Source of the DNA: Crocinitomicaceae bacterium
GTDB taxonomy: Bacteria > Bacteroidota > Bacteroidia > Flavobacteriales_D > Crocinitomicaceae
Direction: 5' to 3'
DNA: 64,000 bases
NCBI GenBank assembly: GCA_024643545.1
Contig: JAHEMR010000007.1
Coordinates: 1-64,000, forward strand
In this document: one piece after another, positions 1 through 8,436 of the stretch
Numbering within the stretch: position 1 is the stretch's first letter
Layout of the letters: each line of letters starts with the position of its first letter
Program-made: the position numbers and the translations under genes
Notes under the pieces: generated by a model
Told to the model about the DNA's origin: nothing
The model's database searches: none
What the model saw: the letters and a program-made list of their open reading frames with translations, nothing else

Positions 1-1534
1 TGTTTTGCAAGCAGACCCGATACGAATCAACGACACCGTCTGAGTTGTTATCTAGTGGCACTTTTACGTCACAGAAAATGCTCAATACATTTCCTAAGTG
101 GTTCGTAAATTCATATTTCTTCGTGCCCAAAAGTCGCGTATAACTGTTAGGCGTCACTGTTGCGGTGAGTATGTTCAGATGGTCGTCTTTCGTTCCCAAA
201 CGGGAAGAACCAAACATGTTACGCTCCACCAATAAATATTTTGCCGTTTGTGCACTGGCTAAATGCTCATACATAGACACCTGATTACCCTGAGCATCGA
301 GAATATAGTATGTTGATTTTTTCAAGCTTACCCCTGTGTTGTCGTAGACATGCTTGGCAATGCGGTGGCCCATGGCATCGTAATCAAAACGTATGTATCG
401 TTTAGATGTGTCCGAACCGCGTTGGATCTCTTTGACCTTTCCATCAACTCTCCAGACAATTTTAGAAATTTCTTCTTGTACGTCTTTGGTTAAACGCCCC
501 TCCTCATCGTAAGAGTAATTGTTGTTGGTGTTTATGACACTTATCGTTGAGTTAAAGGTGCCCATGTCATCAATATCCGTTAAATCAGTGGTGGAAGCAA
601 CAGCATCGTTGATGTGATACAATCGGTTACGCTGCAACATACCATTGGCATATTGATATTGGTAACTCATGTCTTCAATTTTGGTCCCATCACGCTTGTG
701 TCGCTCTTGGGTCAAAATGTTCCCCATCGCATCGTATGTAAACGCATTGAAATAAGAATTGTTATACGTCGTTGGGTTCCAAACATTCGAACTAAAGCCA
801 CTTTCATAACTTCTAGATGCTTTGAGCCTGTTTAACTGGTCATACTGATAGGCATTTAACATCGGCATCGCAGCACCCGTTGTTGGGTCTGTTAAGCGCG
901 TTTGCATATACCGAATGTTGCCATTAAACAATTCTGAACTATTACTCGCTGGATGACTGGAAGCATTCACAGAAGCAATAGGCGCTTGTCCGTTAATTGG
1001 TGTATAATCGTTATTGAAATAACTCAAGCTAAATGCAGCTAAATCTTTTCCGAAATACTGATTTGGATTGGATCCAGTAGATGGTTGAATTCCATCTTTC
1101 CCTGGGTCATTCTCTGCTGATATGGCATTGATTCCTTTCATCCAACCTTGTAAGTTATAAAGGTAATCAAATCCTTGTAATTGGTCCTCTCCTATTTCAG
1201 TTCGTGCTAATGGACCATGTTTGTAATAATAGTAGGCGGCATCCTCTTCCCAATCGGAGTTGTAAACGAGTTCGTTTTGTAAGGCCGATGACAATCGAGC
1301 GAGTGGCATGATGGGCGTTTGAGAATTGGTATATGCCGCCGTAATTCGGTTATCTGCATCGTATAAATAAGCATGGTGCCATTGGTCTGCACTGCCATTT
1401 TGCACACTCATGCGCAATACATTTCCGGAAATTAAATCATAACGGTAATCCATGCGCTTGTAGCGTTGGGAAGCCAAGGAAGCAAAATTCATCGCCATTT
1501 TTTTATTGTCTTGAATGAGGGTGCGCAAAAACAT
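1..1534 (-). CDS. RHS/YD-repeat protein, partial and apparently 5'-truncated
   Basis: An open reading frame of about 511 codons runs without a stop from base 1534 to the left edge. The translation has YD-type repeats (for example YRYDLISGN, YDADNRI, YDQLNRL, FTYDAMGNIL, FDYDAMGHR) and near the edge NHLGNVLSIF, the motif found in Bacteroidota RHS proteins just before the core/tip junction. The family makes large secreted or surface proteins, often toxins wrapped in a beta-cocoon. Here the first ATG lies 4 bases after the stop of the response regulator gene, has no signal peptide, and the sequence begins already inside the repeat region, where full-length relatives have many hundreds of residues before it. 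So it is either a displaced 3' fragment or a short RHS module that is translationally coupled. The C-terminal tip lies outside the window. Identity is sure; whether it is functional is not. Confidence 0.85.
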   Translation of the reverse strand, partial: MFLRTLIQDNKKMAMNFASLASQRYKRMDYRYDLISGNVLRMSVQNGSADQWHHAYLYDADNRITAAYTNSQTPIMPLARLSSALQNELVYNSDWEEDAAYYYYKHGPLARTEIGEDQLQGFDYLYNLQGWMKGINAISAENDPGKDGIQPSTGSNPNQYFGKDLAAFSLSYFNNDYTPINGQAPIASVNASSHPASNSSELFNGNIRYMQTRLTDPTTGAAMPMLNAYQYDQLNRLKASRSYESGFSSNVWNPTTYNNSYFNAFTYDAMGNILTQERHKRDGTKIEDMSYQYQYANGMLQRNRLYHINDAVASTTDLTDIDDMGTFNSTISVINTNNNYSYDEEGRLTKDVQEEISKIVWRVDGKVKEIQRGSDTSKRYIRFDYDAMGHRIAKHVYDNTGVSLKKSTYYILDAQGNQVSMYEHLASAQTAKYLLVERNMFGSSRLGTKDDHLNILTATVTPNSYTRLLGTKKYEFTNHLGNVLSIFCDVKVPLDNNSDGVVDSYRVCLQN

Positions 1535-1538
1535 ACCA

Positions 1539-2207
1539 TTATTTAAATTTAACCAATTGATGTTTCACTGCATACATGGCAATTCCGACCATGTTTTTAG
1601 CCTCGATTTTTGCCATGATTCGTTCACGGTGAGATTCGACCGTCTTTCGTGAAATGAATAAGGCTTCTGCTATTTCTTTACTGGTCTTCTCTTCACAGAT
1701 GAGTTGAACAACTCTTACTTCCTGCTTTGAAAGAACAGAAGTATTAAAGGATGGGAAAACAATGCTATTATTGAGGAATTCCTGGATTTTCGATAGTGGA
1801 ACCCGTTCACTTAAATAATAACCTATTTCCATTACCTGTTCAATCGCTGAAACAATATCACTAATTTCCTGAACTTTTAACAAATATCCTCTACCTCCAT
1901 TTTTCATGAGTCGGTCGACAAATGCTTCGTTATCATAAGAACTTAGTCCGATAACTTTGATGTCGCTATACATACGCGTTATTAATTCCGTTGCTTCCCA
2001 ACCATCCATGTTTGGCATTTGCATGTCCATAAGGATCACATCAATTTGCACTTGATTGTTATTTTCTTTCAGCCAATTGATGATTTCAATTCCATCTGAG
2101 GCTTCGTGCACCACATTAATATGTGAGTGATCTTCAAACATTTTGATAATTCCTTGTCGCATGAGTTTTTGGTCATCGACAATAATGACATTAATTTCTG
2201 ATTTCAT
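1539..2207 (-). CDS. NarL/LuxR-family response regulator
   Basis: 222 residues. The receiver domain (about 5-125) has the acidic pair D11-D12, the phosphoacceptor D61 in LMDMQMPNMDG, and the conserved lysine K111. The C-terminal LuxR-type helix-turn-helix (about 155-215) reads LSKQEVRVVQLI followed by TSKEIAEALFISRKTVESH. It is a complete DNA-binding response regulator, presumably phosphorylated by the histidine kinase encoded just upstream; the two genes overlap by 17 bases. An 18-codon relic of a second gene of this type lies at 23.26 kb. Target genes are unknown; the inverted repeat at 3674-3690 upstream of the operon is a possible binding site. Confidence 0.93.
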   Translation of the reverse strand: MKSEINVIIVDDQKLMRQGIIKMFEDHSHINVVHEASDGIEIINWLKENNNQVQIDVILMDMQMPNMDGWEATELITRMYSDIKVIGLSSYDNEAFVDRLMKNGGRGYLLKVQEISDIVSAIEQVMEIGYYLSERVPLSKIQEFLNNSIVFPSFNTSVLSKQEVRVVQLICEEKTSKEIAEALFISRKTVESHRERIMAKIEAKNMVGIAMYAVKHQLVKFK

Positions 2208-3009
2208 TGGTTGGTATTTTAATCAAAATTTCAGCCTTTCCTTTTTCATCCATCCCATAACTGATATTTCCTCGAAAGTTATTAATTCTGGATTGAATAC
2301 TTTTTAATCCACTTCCTTTTTCTTGGCGCAAAAGGAGTTGCACCTGTTCGTTATTCAGTCCCTTACCAATATAGTTAAAGGCTATTTTTAAGCTGTCATC
2401 GGAACGCATGACCGACAATTGAAGTTGTTCGGTATGGCTATGTTTTAGGATGTTGTTGACAGTTTCAAGAATAATCCGATACATGTTAAATTCAGATTCT
2501 ACCGGATAACGAAAACCTTTTAAATTACTTTGGTAATCAATCGTCATTTTACCTGTTGATTGAATCGTTTTCATCAATTCAACAAGCGTTGTATCTAAAC
2601 CCATTTTGACCAATGTCGGTGGCGAAATTCGACTGGAAATACGACGTATAGTATCAGCTGTTTTCTCAATGAATTCGGATGTTTCATTCAGAATTCCAAA
2701 CAAGCGTTCTGGTTGATCTATTCGATTTTTCGCATTGTAAATGTTTATTTTTAGAACGGTTACGAGGGCGCCAATTTCATCGTGAAGGTCCATGGCAATC
2801 TGCGCACGTTCTTGTTGTTCAGCCTGAATAGTGGCTTCATTGATTTGCCTTTCAAAATTAATTTCTGCGGTACGTAACGCTACCTGTTCACGTTCCAAGC
2901 GTTTTTTAAATGCACGGTATAGCAAATAAAACGCACCCGACATGAATACGAAAAAACCTGAAAAAATGAGAATCAGGACTAATAATGTGTTGTTTTCGGT
3001 AGTTTCCAA
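2191..3009 (-). CDS. Sensor histidine kinase (HisKA_3 / HATPase_c), one membrane span
   Basis: 272 residues starting at TTG; no in-frame ATG occurs before residue 23, and an upstream stop limits extension. One transmembrane helix (about 9-31) is followed by a short coiled coil and the HisKA_3 dimerisation helix with the phospho-acceptor H76 in AMDLHDEIGAL. The ATPase domain has an N box (ETVNNILKHSH) and a G2-like GSGLKSI. The G1 box is unusual: FNYIGKGL stands where DxGxG is expected, so the aspartate that normally contacts adenine is replaced by tyrosine. There is no periplasmic sensor domain, so the signal probably comes through the 7TM protein encoded upstream (31-base overlap). Confidence 0.9.
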   Translation of the reverse strand: METTENNTLLVLILIFSGFFVFMSGAFYLLYRAFKKRLEREQVALRTAEINFERQINEATIQAEQQERAQIAMDLHDEIGALVTVLKINIYNAKNRIDQPERLFGILNETSEFIEKTADTIRRISSRISPPTLVKMGLDTTLVELMKTIQSTGKMTIDYQSNLKGFRYPVESEFNMYRIILETVNNILKHSHTEQLQLSVMRSDDSLKIAFNYIGKGLNNEQVQLLLRQEKGSGLKSIQSRINNFRGNISYGMDEKGKAEILIKIPTNEIRN

Positions 3010-3599
3010 AAGGCGTATGCGATGAATAATTTAGTTAAACTTTCTACGATGTTGTGAAGAAACCAAACTCCCGTTATCATGAGTTCGTCAAGAAAAGAGA
3101 AAAAAATCAATGAAAATGAACTGTAAAGAAATAGAGTAAGTACAAATTTTTCCTGCGTTTTATGCATGGAACTAGGAACGGTATAAGATTGGAGTGAGGC
3201 TATAAAGAAAAGTACACAAAGGATGATATTATAGGCTATTTGTGTAAGCCATGAAACCTCAAGAGATGATGTTCTATTCATTTCCCACATAAAAATACCC
3301 CCTAAAATAACAGCCATACCCAAAATCAACTTCCGTATGTAGCTGTTGCTAATTATACGGTAAAAATAAATCGTAAGACAAACGAGTTCACTAATGGCAT
3401 ACGCATTGAATACCGCATGATTATTATGAAATAATCTTTCAAATACAAGTAAAAATATCGTTGACAAAACAGAGAAAATCAATAAACAAATGATTTCCAA
3501 ATTGAATTTTTTTCGCTTATAAAGCAAGACGCCAATAGGAATTAATCCAGTAATTATCTGAGAATAAAAAGTGAAACGATGTAAAATTATGAAAGACAA
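2979..3599 (-). CDS. Seven-span membrane protein, candidate sensor of the two-component module
   Basis: 206 residues, starting at a TTG codon. Hydrophobic segments can be counted at about 11-28, 34-53, 65-87, 92-110, 117-138, 150-170 and 180-202, which gives seven likely transmembrane helices and almost no soluble domain. I do not recognise a named family. It is the first gene of a three-gene minus-strand operon (7TM protein, histidine kinase, response regulator) with overlapping ends, so a role as the membrane sensor or partner of the kinase is inferred from position only. The start codon is uncertain because no ATG is available near the N-terminus. Confidence 0.72.
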   Translation of the reverse strand: MSFIILHRFTFYSQIITGLIPIGVLLYKRKKFNLEIICLLIFSVLSTIFLLVFERLFHNNHAVFNAYAISELVCLTIYFYRIISNSYIRKLILGMAVILGGIFMWEMNRTSSLEVSWLTQIAYNIILCVLFFIASLQSYTVPSSMHKTQEKFVLTLFLYSSFSLIFFSFLDELMITGVWFLHNIVESLTKLFIAYAFWKLPKTTHY

Positions 3600-3625
3600 T
3601 ATATCACGGGTTTATTTATTTCCGT

Positions 3626-3633
3626 ACAATTTA
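3626..3633 (-). promoter_or_regulatory. Possible -7 box for the two-component operon
   Basis: On the minus strand the sequence is TAAATTGT, one swap from the Bacteroidota TAnnTTTG consensus, 26 bases before the TTG start of the 7TM gene. Weak match; listed because no better candidate is visible. Confidence 0.35.
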
Positions 3634-3673
3634 GTATTTTAAACGATTACTTACCTTTTGCCACTGATTTTAT

Positions 3674-3690
3674 TAGGGGTTTACCCCCTA
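3674..3690. promoter_or_regulatory. Inverted repeat TAGGGG-N5-CCCCTA, possible operator
   Basis: Perfect 6-base arms with a TTTAC spacer lie in the divergent intergenic region between the two-component operon and the DUF2141 gene. The size and symmetry suit a dimeric regulator such as the LuxR-type response regulator encoded next to it, but that link is inference. There is no T-run after it, so it is not a convincing terminator. Confidence 0.45.
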
Positions 3691-3817
3691 TTATATGGGG
3701 CTTTTTACTAGTTGTGGGAAAGCCTGAAAACCTAACTACTCATCGTTTATTTTATGCTAAATCAACTAAAACCAAACAAATTTCCGTACTTTCATTCACT
3801 TTGAAAAACATGCATTC

Positions 3818-4246
3818 ATGAAAACACTGCTTTCCGCCTGTATCAGTATACTCCTCTCCTTTCACTGTTTCACACAGGCATCCACCTACAACCTCACCGT
3901 GAAAGTTGCTGGAATTGCGGTGAAAAAAGGAATGGTAGAATTTGGACTCTTTCGGGATGCGGAGAAGTTCACGAAGGTAGGCGGAACCTATCGGATGTTA
4001 CGCGTGAAAGTCGATGCTACTGAAGAAACGGTGACTTTTCACAACTTACCGAAAGGAAAATACGCGGTGTGCATTTATCTGGATGAAAACAACAACGATC
4101 AATGCGACAAAAATTTCTTCGGGATTCCAACGGAACGTTTTGCGTTTTCAAACAATTTAAGGCCGATGTTAAGTGCACCTTCTTTTGAAGATTGCTCCAT
4201 CTATTTGAATGAAAATAAATCCATTGTCATTCGAGCGGATTACTAA
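3818..4246 (+). CDS. DUF2141 family secreted protein
   Basis: 142 residues with a signal peptide (about 1-21, ending SFHCFTQA). The mature part has the DUF2141 pattern: a short beta-rich domain with LTVKVAGIAVKKGMVEFGLF, then LPKGKYAVCIYLDENNNDQCD and FGIPTERFAFSNN. Family members are small exported proteins of Bacteroidota and Proteobacteria with no established biochemical role. The gene is followed after 9 bases by another small secreted-protein gene on the same strand, probably one transcript. Confidence 0.85.
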   Translation: MKTLLSACISILLSFHCFTQASTYNLTVKVAGIAVKKGMVEFGLFRDAEKFTKVGGTYRMLRVKVDATEETVTFHNLPKGKYAVCIYLDENNNDQCDKNFFGIPTERFAFSNNLRPMLSAPSFEDCSIYLNENKSIVIRADY

Positions 4247-4255
4247 TTTTGAGGA

Positions 4256-4831
4256 ATGAAATCAACTCTTCTATTTTTTATTCTTTTCAGTTTCGGCGCA
4301 GTGGATGCACTGTTCGCACAAGATTACCGGATTCATTTTTTACAAAATGGTAAGGAAGTCCCTGTACTCAATGAAAAGGTCCAACTGTTGAAGAAAACCT
4401 TTCAAATTCAGGTTGAATTGCTAAAAGTCGATGGTGTCTATGGCGCATGTTCCTTCAGTGATTCTTTGTTTCAAATTGCTTTAAATGAATCCTTACCCGA
4501 ATCGGACCTCATCCAATGGAAAATCGCCGTCGAGCCAGAGTACAATGCTGACAAAGACATGATCGTTTCGACGGAAAGCTATTTTTACTGGTTTTACAAT
4601 CCAAAAGTAGATACTTGGCATCGCTTTGATCCAGATCCCATCGTTGAGAAAGGACGCGTTATTGGAACGAAAACCATCGAACGTATTTTTGTGTCAGAAA
4701 ACTTAAACAGGGATAAAAAATCCATAGTAATCTCTGAAATGAAAGAACCATTGTACTTTATTTTCTTTCTAATGGACAAAAAAAACGAGGCCGTGTACAA
4801 TCGAAAGCGTATCCAATTGGATTTTAACTAA
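4256..4831 (+). CDS. Secreted protein of unknown function
   Basis: 191 residues with a clear signal peptide (MKSTLLFFILFSF...FAQ, about 1-22). The mature sequence is a mixed charged, probably beta-rich soluble domain without a motif I recognise. It lies 9 bases after the DUF2141 gene on the same strand and likely shares its transcript. Its stop codon directly abuts the stop codon of the convergent dihydroorotase gene, with no base between them, so no separate terminator can be placed between the two. Confidence 0.7.
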   Translation: MKSTLLFFILFSFGAVDALFAQDYRIHFLQNGKEVPVLNEKVQLLKKTFQIQVELLKVDGVYGACSFSDSLFQIALNESLPESDLIQWKIAVEPEYNADKDMIVSTESYFYWFYNPKVDTWHRFDPDPIVEKGRVIGTKTIERIFVSENLNRDKKSIVISEMKEPLYFIFFLMDKKNEAVYNRKRIQLDFN

Positions 4832-6184
4832 TTATCGGTTTTTTTCAAAGCCCATTCGCATGCCATTCGCTGTACTTGGAAAATTTCCCTGATCGTAAAC
4901 AAGTAATCCATTTACCCATGTTTGATGGATTGATGATCGAAAGACTTTCCCTTCAAAAGGTGACCATTTACATGCATACTGTAATTGATTTTTATTGACA
5001 ATGGTTTCTTTCTCCAAATCAATTAATGCTAGGTCCGCAAAAAATCCTTCTCGCAAATATCCCCTATCTATAATCCGGTAAAGTTCTGCTACATGATGAC
5101 TCGTTTTTTGTACTAATTTCTCCAAACTAAGTAATCCATCTAAATGCAATTCCATTAGTGCCAACAATGCATGTTGAACCAACGGACCTCCTGATTTCAC
5201 ATCAAAATAATCTCCCGTTTTTTCACTCCACGTGTGCGGCGCATGATCGGTAGCGATGATGTCGATTCGATTTTCCTCAAGCGCTTTCAATAATCGTACA
5301 TTGTCCTCCTTTGTTTTTATGGATGGATTCCATTTGATTCGATCACCCAACGTTGCGTAATCTTCCTCGTTAAAATACAAGTGATGTACACACGCTTCTG
5401 CCGTTATTCGCTTGTCTCGCGGATGTGCATTTGCTTCAAATAACTCAGCTTCCTCTCCAGTGGATACATGAAAGAAATGTAAGCGCACATTGGATTTTTT
5501 CGCTAGTTCGAGTACGCGTTTTGTTGCAGTCACACACGCTTCACTTGTTCTGATTTTTGAATGAAAAGAACTTGGTATGTTCCTGCCAAATTGTTTGAAA
5601 AACTGCTGCGTTTTTTCATGGATTATGGCGTCATCCTCTGAATGTAGGGCAATTAGAGAATCTGAGCGCTGAAAAAGTTGTTCCAAGAAATCTGGATAGT
5701 TGGCCAAAATCCCCTCTTCATCGTTGAAGTATAATCCATCATCGGTAATACCGCAGACCCGTTCATTGTCGATCCGCAATGCCTCTTCTAAATTCCCCTT
5801 TGAAATCCCCATGAAAAAGGAATAATTCGCGATTGAGGTCTGATTTGCCAACTGGTATTTCTCTTCCAATAATTCCAAGCTCAAGGTGTTTGGAACCGTA
5901 TTGGGCATATCCATAAAGGAGGTAATTCCACCCGCTACCGCAGCACGGGATTCCGAATAAATCGTTGCTTTATGTGTTAATCCTGGATCTCGAAAATGCA
6001 CTTGATCATCAATCATTCCAGGAATAAGCAGTTTTCCAGCCACATCGATTTCCGTTATTTTTTGCCGTTTATCGACACCAATATCTTTGGCTATTTTTTC
6101 TATGCGTTGATTGGAGATCAATACGTCAGAAATGATTCGTCTTCCTTCATTGACGAGTGTCGCATTTTTTAAAACTGTTTTCAT
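4832..6184 (-). CDS. pyrC: Dihydroorotase
   Basis: Catalyses the reversible cyclisation of N-carbamoyl-aspartate to dihydroorotate in pyrimidine biosynthesis (cytosolic). I start it at the ATG at 6184 (450 residues, MKTVLKNATLVNEG); the longer reading would overlap the upstream gene by 95 bases and adds a non-family N-terminus. Amidohydrolase features: DDQVHFRDPG at 59-68, where the first metal histidine of the usual DxHxH is Gln, as in other Bacteroidota dihydroorotases as far as I recall; MDMPNT; the metal histidines of LHFFHVSTGE and EACVHHLYF; and the catalytic aspartate in ATDHAPHTW. The gene follows the zinc-ribbon gene after 10 bases. Confidence 0.92.
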   Translation of the reverse strand: MKTVLKNATLVNEGRRIISDVLISNQRIEKIAKDIGVDKRQKITEIDVAGKLLIPGMIDDQVHFRDPGLTHKATIYSESRAAVAGGITSFMDMPNTVPNTLSLELLEEKYQLANQTSIANYSFFMGISKGNLEEALRIDNERVCGITDDGLYFNDEEGILANYPDFLEQLFQRSDSLIALHSEDDAIIHEKTQQFFKQFGRNIPSSFHSKIRTSEACVTATKRVLELAKKSNVRLHFFHVSTGEEAELFEANAHPRDKRITAEACVHHLYFNEEDYATLGDRIKWNPSIKTKEDNVRLLKALEENRIDIIATDHAPHTWSEKTGDYFDVKSGGPLVQHALLALMELHLDGLLSLEKLVQKTSHHVAELYRIIDRGYLREGFFADLALIDLEKETIVNKNQLQYACKWSPFEGKVFRSSIHQTWVNGLLVYDQGNFPSTANGMRMGFEKNR

Positions 6185-6194
6185 GAGGAGTGAA

Positions 6195-7037
6195 TTAGGG
6201 ATTACAAACGGAACAATACATCGGGTCTTCAAAAACTTTTCCATCTCCCCGCGTTTTCTGCTGTGAATGTTGACATGCTTGACAAGCAAATCGCTCAGTC
6301 ACGATGGAATCTGTTGGCATTTTGCAGAACGAACATGGTAAACCGGGAATTCTTTCCACCACATCAAATCCGGGGGTCAAACACAAGGGACAGGTGTTTT
6401 TTACTTTTTCAATCAATTTTTGGCATACGCGTTTAATGACACTCATCCGTGTTGGATTGTACATCGCACGCATGTCCGTTTCTGCATAAACGGATCCATA
6501 TTTTTGTTGACACGCATGAAATTGAGCAAACAGCTCATCGTTTGAACGAGCATTTTTGAAAGCTTCTAGAAAATGAGTAGCCTTATCCTTTAAAATGATT
6601 CCATGGCTCGGGAATTTCACTTCAACCATAAATTCCATGAGCGCTTGTACATTCGGAATTTCACGTCCCAAGAAATTGGTTTCAGTCACCAAGGATTTTG
6701 CTGTAATTTCTATGTTATTTTTCTGATCAATTAAGATCAGGATTTCTTCATGAGCGGGAACACCGAATAAAAACGGATGCGGCCCAAAAGAACCCTCGGT
6801 TGCAATTCCTAATTCACTTTGCGCAAGGTTCATTCCGGCAATGCACTTTTTGCGAATGGTTTCTAAAGGGCTCCCTTCGCGTTCGATTTCACCAGAAAAT
6901 GTACCATAACAGTCTGTATTAAATCCCTCAATGGTAAAGCAATTGACCCCAAGTTCTTTTTCCAAAAGTGGAGCGATGGCTTGTTCTTTTCCATGCATAG
7001 AGGCAATAAAAAGCGATCTATCTTTGAAGAAGTCCAT
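6195..7037 (-). CDS. Conserved protein with C-terminal zinc ribbons (DUF6671-like)
   Basis: 280 residues, cytosolic. The N-terminal domain has the pattern I associate with the uncharacterised DUF6671 family: ASMHGKEQAIAPLLEKELGV, then TDCYGTFSGEIERE and ATEGSFGPHP. The C-terminal 65 residues hold four CxxC pairs (CPLC, CSFC, CQAC, CSVC), which should form one or two zinc ribbons. Function is unknown. It sits 7 bases after the stop of the TolC gene and 10 bases before pyrC on the same strand, so it may be co-transcribed with either; nothing suggests a role in the exporter. Confidence 0.75.
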   Translation of the reverse strand: MDFFKDRSLFIASMHGKEQAIAPLLEKELGVNCFTIEGFNTDCYGTFSGEIEREGSPLETIRKKCIAGMNLAQSELGIATEGSFGPHPFLFGVPAHEEILILIDQKNNIEITAKSLVTETNFLGREIPNVQALMEFMVEVKFPSHGIILKDKATHFLEAFKNARSNDELFAQFHACQQKYGSVYAETDMRAMYNPTRMSVIKRVCQKLIEKVKNTCPLCLTPGFDVVERIPGLPCSFCKMPTDSIVTERFACQACQHSQQKTRGDGKVFEDPMYCSVCNP

Positions 7038-7044
7038 GCGTTCA

Positions 7045-8436
7045 TTAGGGAATTAAACGTGCCAATGAAAATTCATAGGACAAAACTGCTTTTTGGCACT
7101 TGGTTAACACTTCTAAGTATTTCAATTTCGCTTGAATGAATGCCAACTCCCGTGCATTCACTAAGAAAAGTGAACTTTCACCTTGTTCGAACATGCTACG
7201 TTCAGCTTCAAACAATTGACGTGAATCCAAAACAGTTTGACGGTAAATATCTAACTGATTTTGCGCGTTTATGGCGTCGTTTTGTGCTTGTTTTATTTTT
7301 GCTTTGATGTATGCCTGATTATTGAGGAGCGTCAAGCGTTCATCTTGAACTTTCAATTTAGCCAATTCAAACTCACCTCGTTCTTTTCTAAAGAGGATTG
7401 GCATTTCCAGTTGCACCCCTATTTTATTGTTGTTGGGACTTAAATTGGTGATTGGATTATAATTAATCGGTTCATTTATAAAGTTGTAACTGAGATTTAG
7501 GTTTGGTTTTAACTGTTCTTTTTTCAACTTTTGATCAATTTCCAAGGACTTTATTTTCAAATTATTCATGTTCAAATAGGGATGATTTCCAGCCAAGGAA
7601 TCAATCTCCATTTCAGATAACTTGGTGAAAATCGCTATGGACACCGAATCGAGTTCCAAGGGCAAGGTTGTATCATCCAACTCCAAAGGTTCCTGAAATT
7701 CTGTCCAGAGGAAAGTTTCAAGTTTCACTTTTGCGTTCAGTAAATCCGTTTGGTAATTGTTCAGTAAAGATTGTCGGTATTGCACTTGAATTCGCGCCTC
7801 TACGGTATCAATGATTGGTCGATCGCCGAGTTCAGCTGTTTTTTTCACACCTTGTAATCGAACGAGTGCCAATTCATATGAATTTTGAAGGACAGCCTTT
7901 GAGTAATGTGCTAGAAACCAATCCCAATAAGCGGATCCCGATTCGTACACCAATTCGTTCAACAGTAAACGTTGTTCTAAGCGTGTGCTTTCTTGGTATA
8001 TTCTTGATTTAAACAACTCAGCTCTTCGTTGGTCAATCATCATCCCTTGTCCCAAACTAACGGAAATTCCACCATACCAAAGTCCACCTGCTGGCGTCTT
8101 ACTCTCCGGACTTAAATAAGGACCACTATTGGATTCAACACCTGATTTCACTTGAATCCCATACCAGGTTGGAATGGATAATCCAGCATTCAATTTTTGA
8201 TAATTTGTGACAGAATTGTAGTTTTTACGGTCAAATTCAGAAAACAACTTAGGATCAAATCCGCCTTTTGCTTTCAATAATTGACGTTCACCCATTTTAG
8301 GTTTAATTCCAGCTTGTTGCACAATTGGGTGATTTAACAAGATGATTTCATAGTATTCTTTTTCAGTTAAAACTGTTTGTGACCAGCTAAACGAGAGCGA
8401 GAAAAGGAATGAAATTGCTAGAATGGATTGTTTCAT
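7045..8436 (-). CDS. TolC-family outer membrane efflux protein
   Basis: 463 residues with a signal peptide (about 1-19, SLSFSWSQ). The body is built of long alpha-helical, heptad-rich stretches with short beta segments, duplicated in two halves, as in the outer membrane efflux (OEP) family; a typical end-of-domain helix is AELFKSRIYQEST...LLLNELVYESGSAYWDWFLA. As the fourth gene of the operon (TetR, ABC, HlyD, TolC; 4-base overlap with the HlyD gene) it should form the outer membrane channel of a tripartite type I-like exporter. Confidence 0.9.
   Translation of the reverse strand: MKQSILAISFLFSLSFSWSQTVLTEKEYYEIILLNHPIVQQAGIKPKMGERQLLKAKGGFDPKLFSEFDRKNYNSVTNYQKLNAGLSIPTWYGIQVKSGVESNSGPYLSPESKTPAGGLWYGGISVSLGQGMMIDQRRAELFKSRIYQESTRLEQRLLLNELVYESGSAYWDWFLAHYSKAVLQNSYELALVRLQGVKKTAELGDRPIIDTVEARIQVQYRQSLLNNYQTDLLNAKVKLETFLWTEFQEPLELDDTTLPLELDSVSIAIFTKLSEMEIDSLAGNHPYLNMNNLKIKSLEIDQKLKKEQLKPNLNLSYNFINEPINYNPITNLSPNNNKIGVQLEMPILFRKERGEFELAKLKVQDERLTLLNNQAYIKAKIKQAQNDAINAQNQLDIYRQTVLDSRQLFEAERSMFEQGESSLFLVNARELAFIQAKLKYLEVLTKCQKAVLSYEFSLARLIP

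Noticed and set aside
59..1407. Small open frames on both strands across the RHS region
   Set aside because: They are shadows of the long minus-strand RHS frame, which has clear YD repeats through the whole stretch.
5990..6020. Gln in place of the first metal-binding histidine of dihydroorotase as evidence of an inactive enzyme
   Set aside because: As far as I recall DDQVH is normal in Bacteroidota dihydroorotases, and the other metal and catalytic residues are intact.
4832..6289. Longer dihydroorotase reading frame starting at 6289
   Set aside because: It would overlap the zinc-ribbon gene by 95 bases and add 35 residues that do not match the family, whose N-terminus fits the ATG at 6184.
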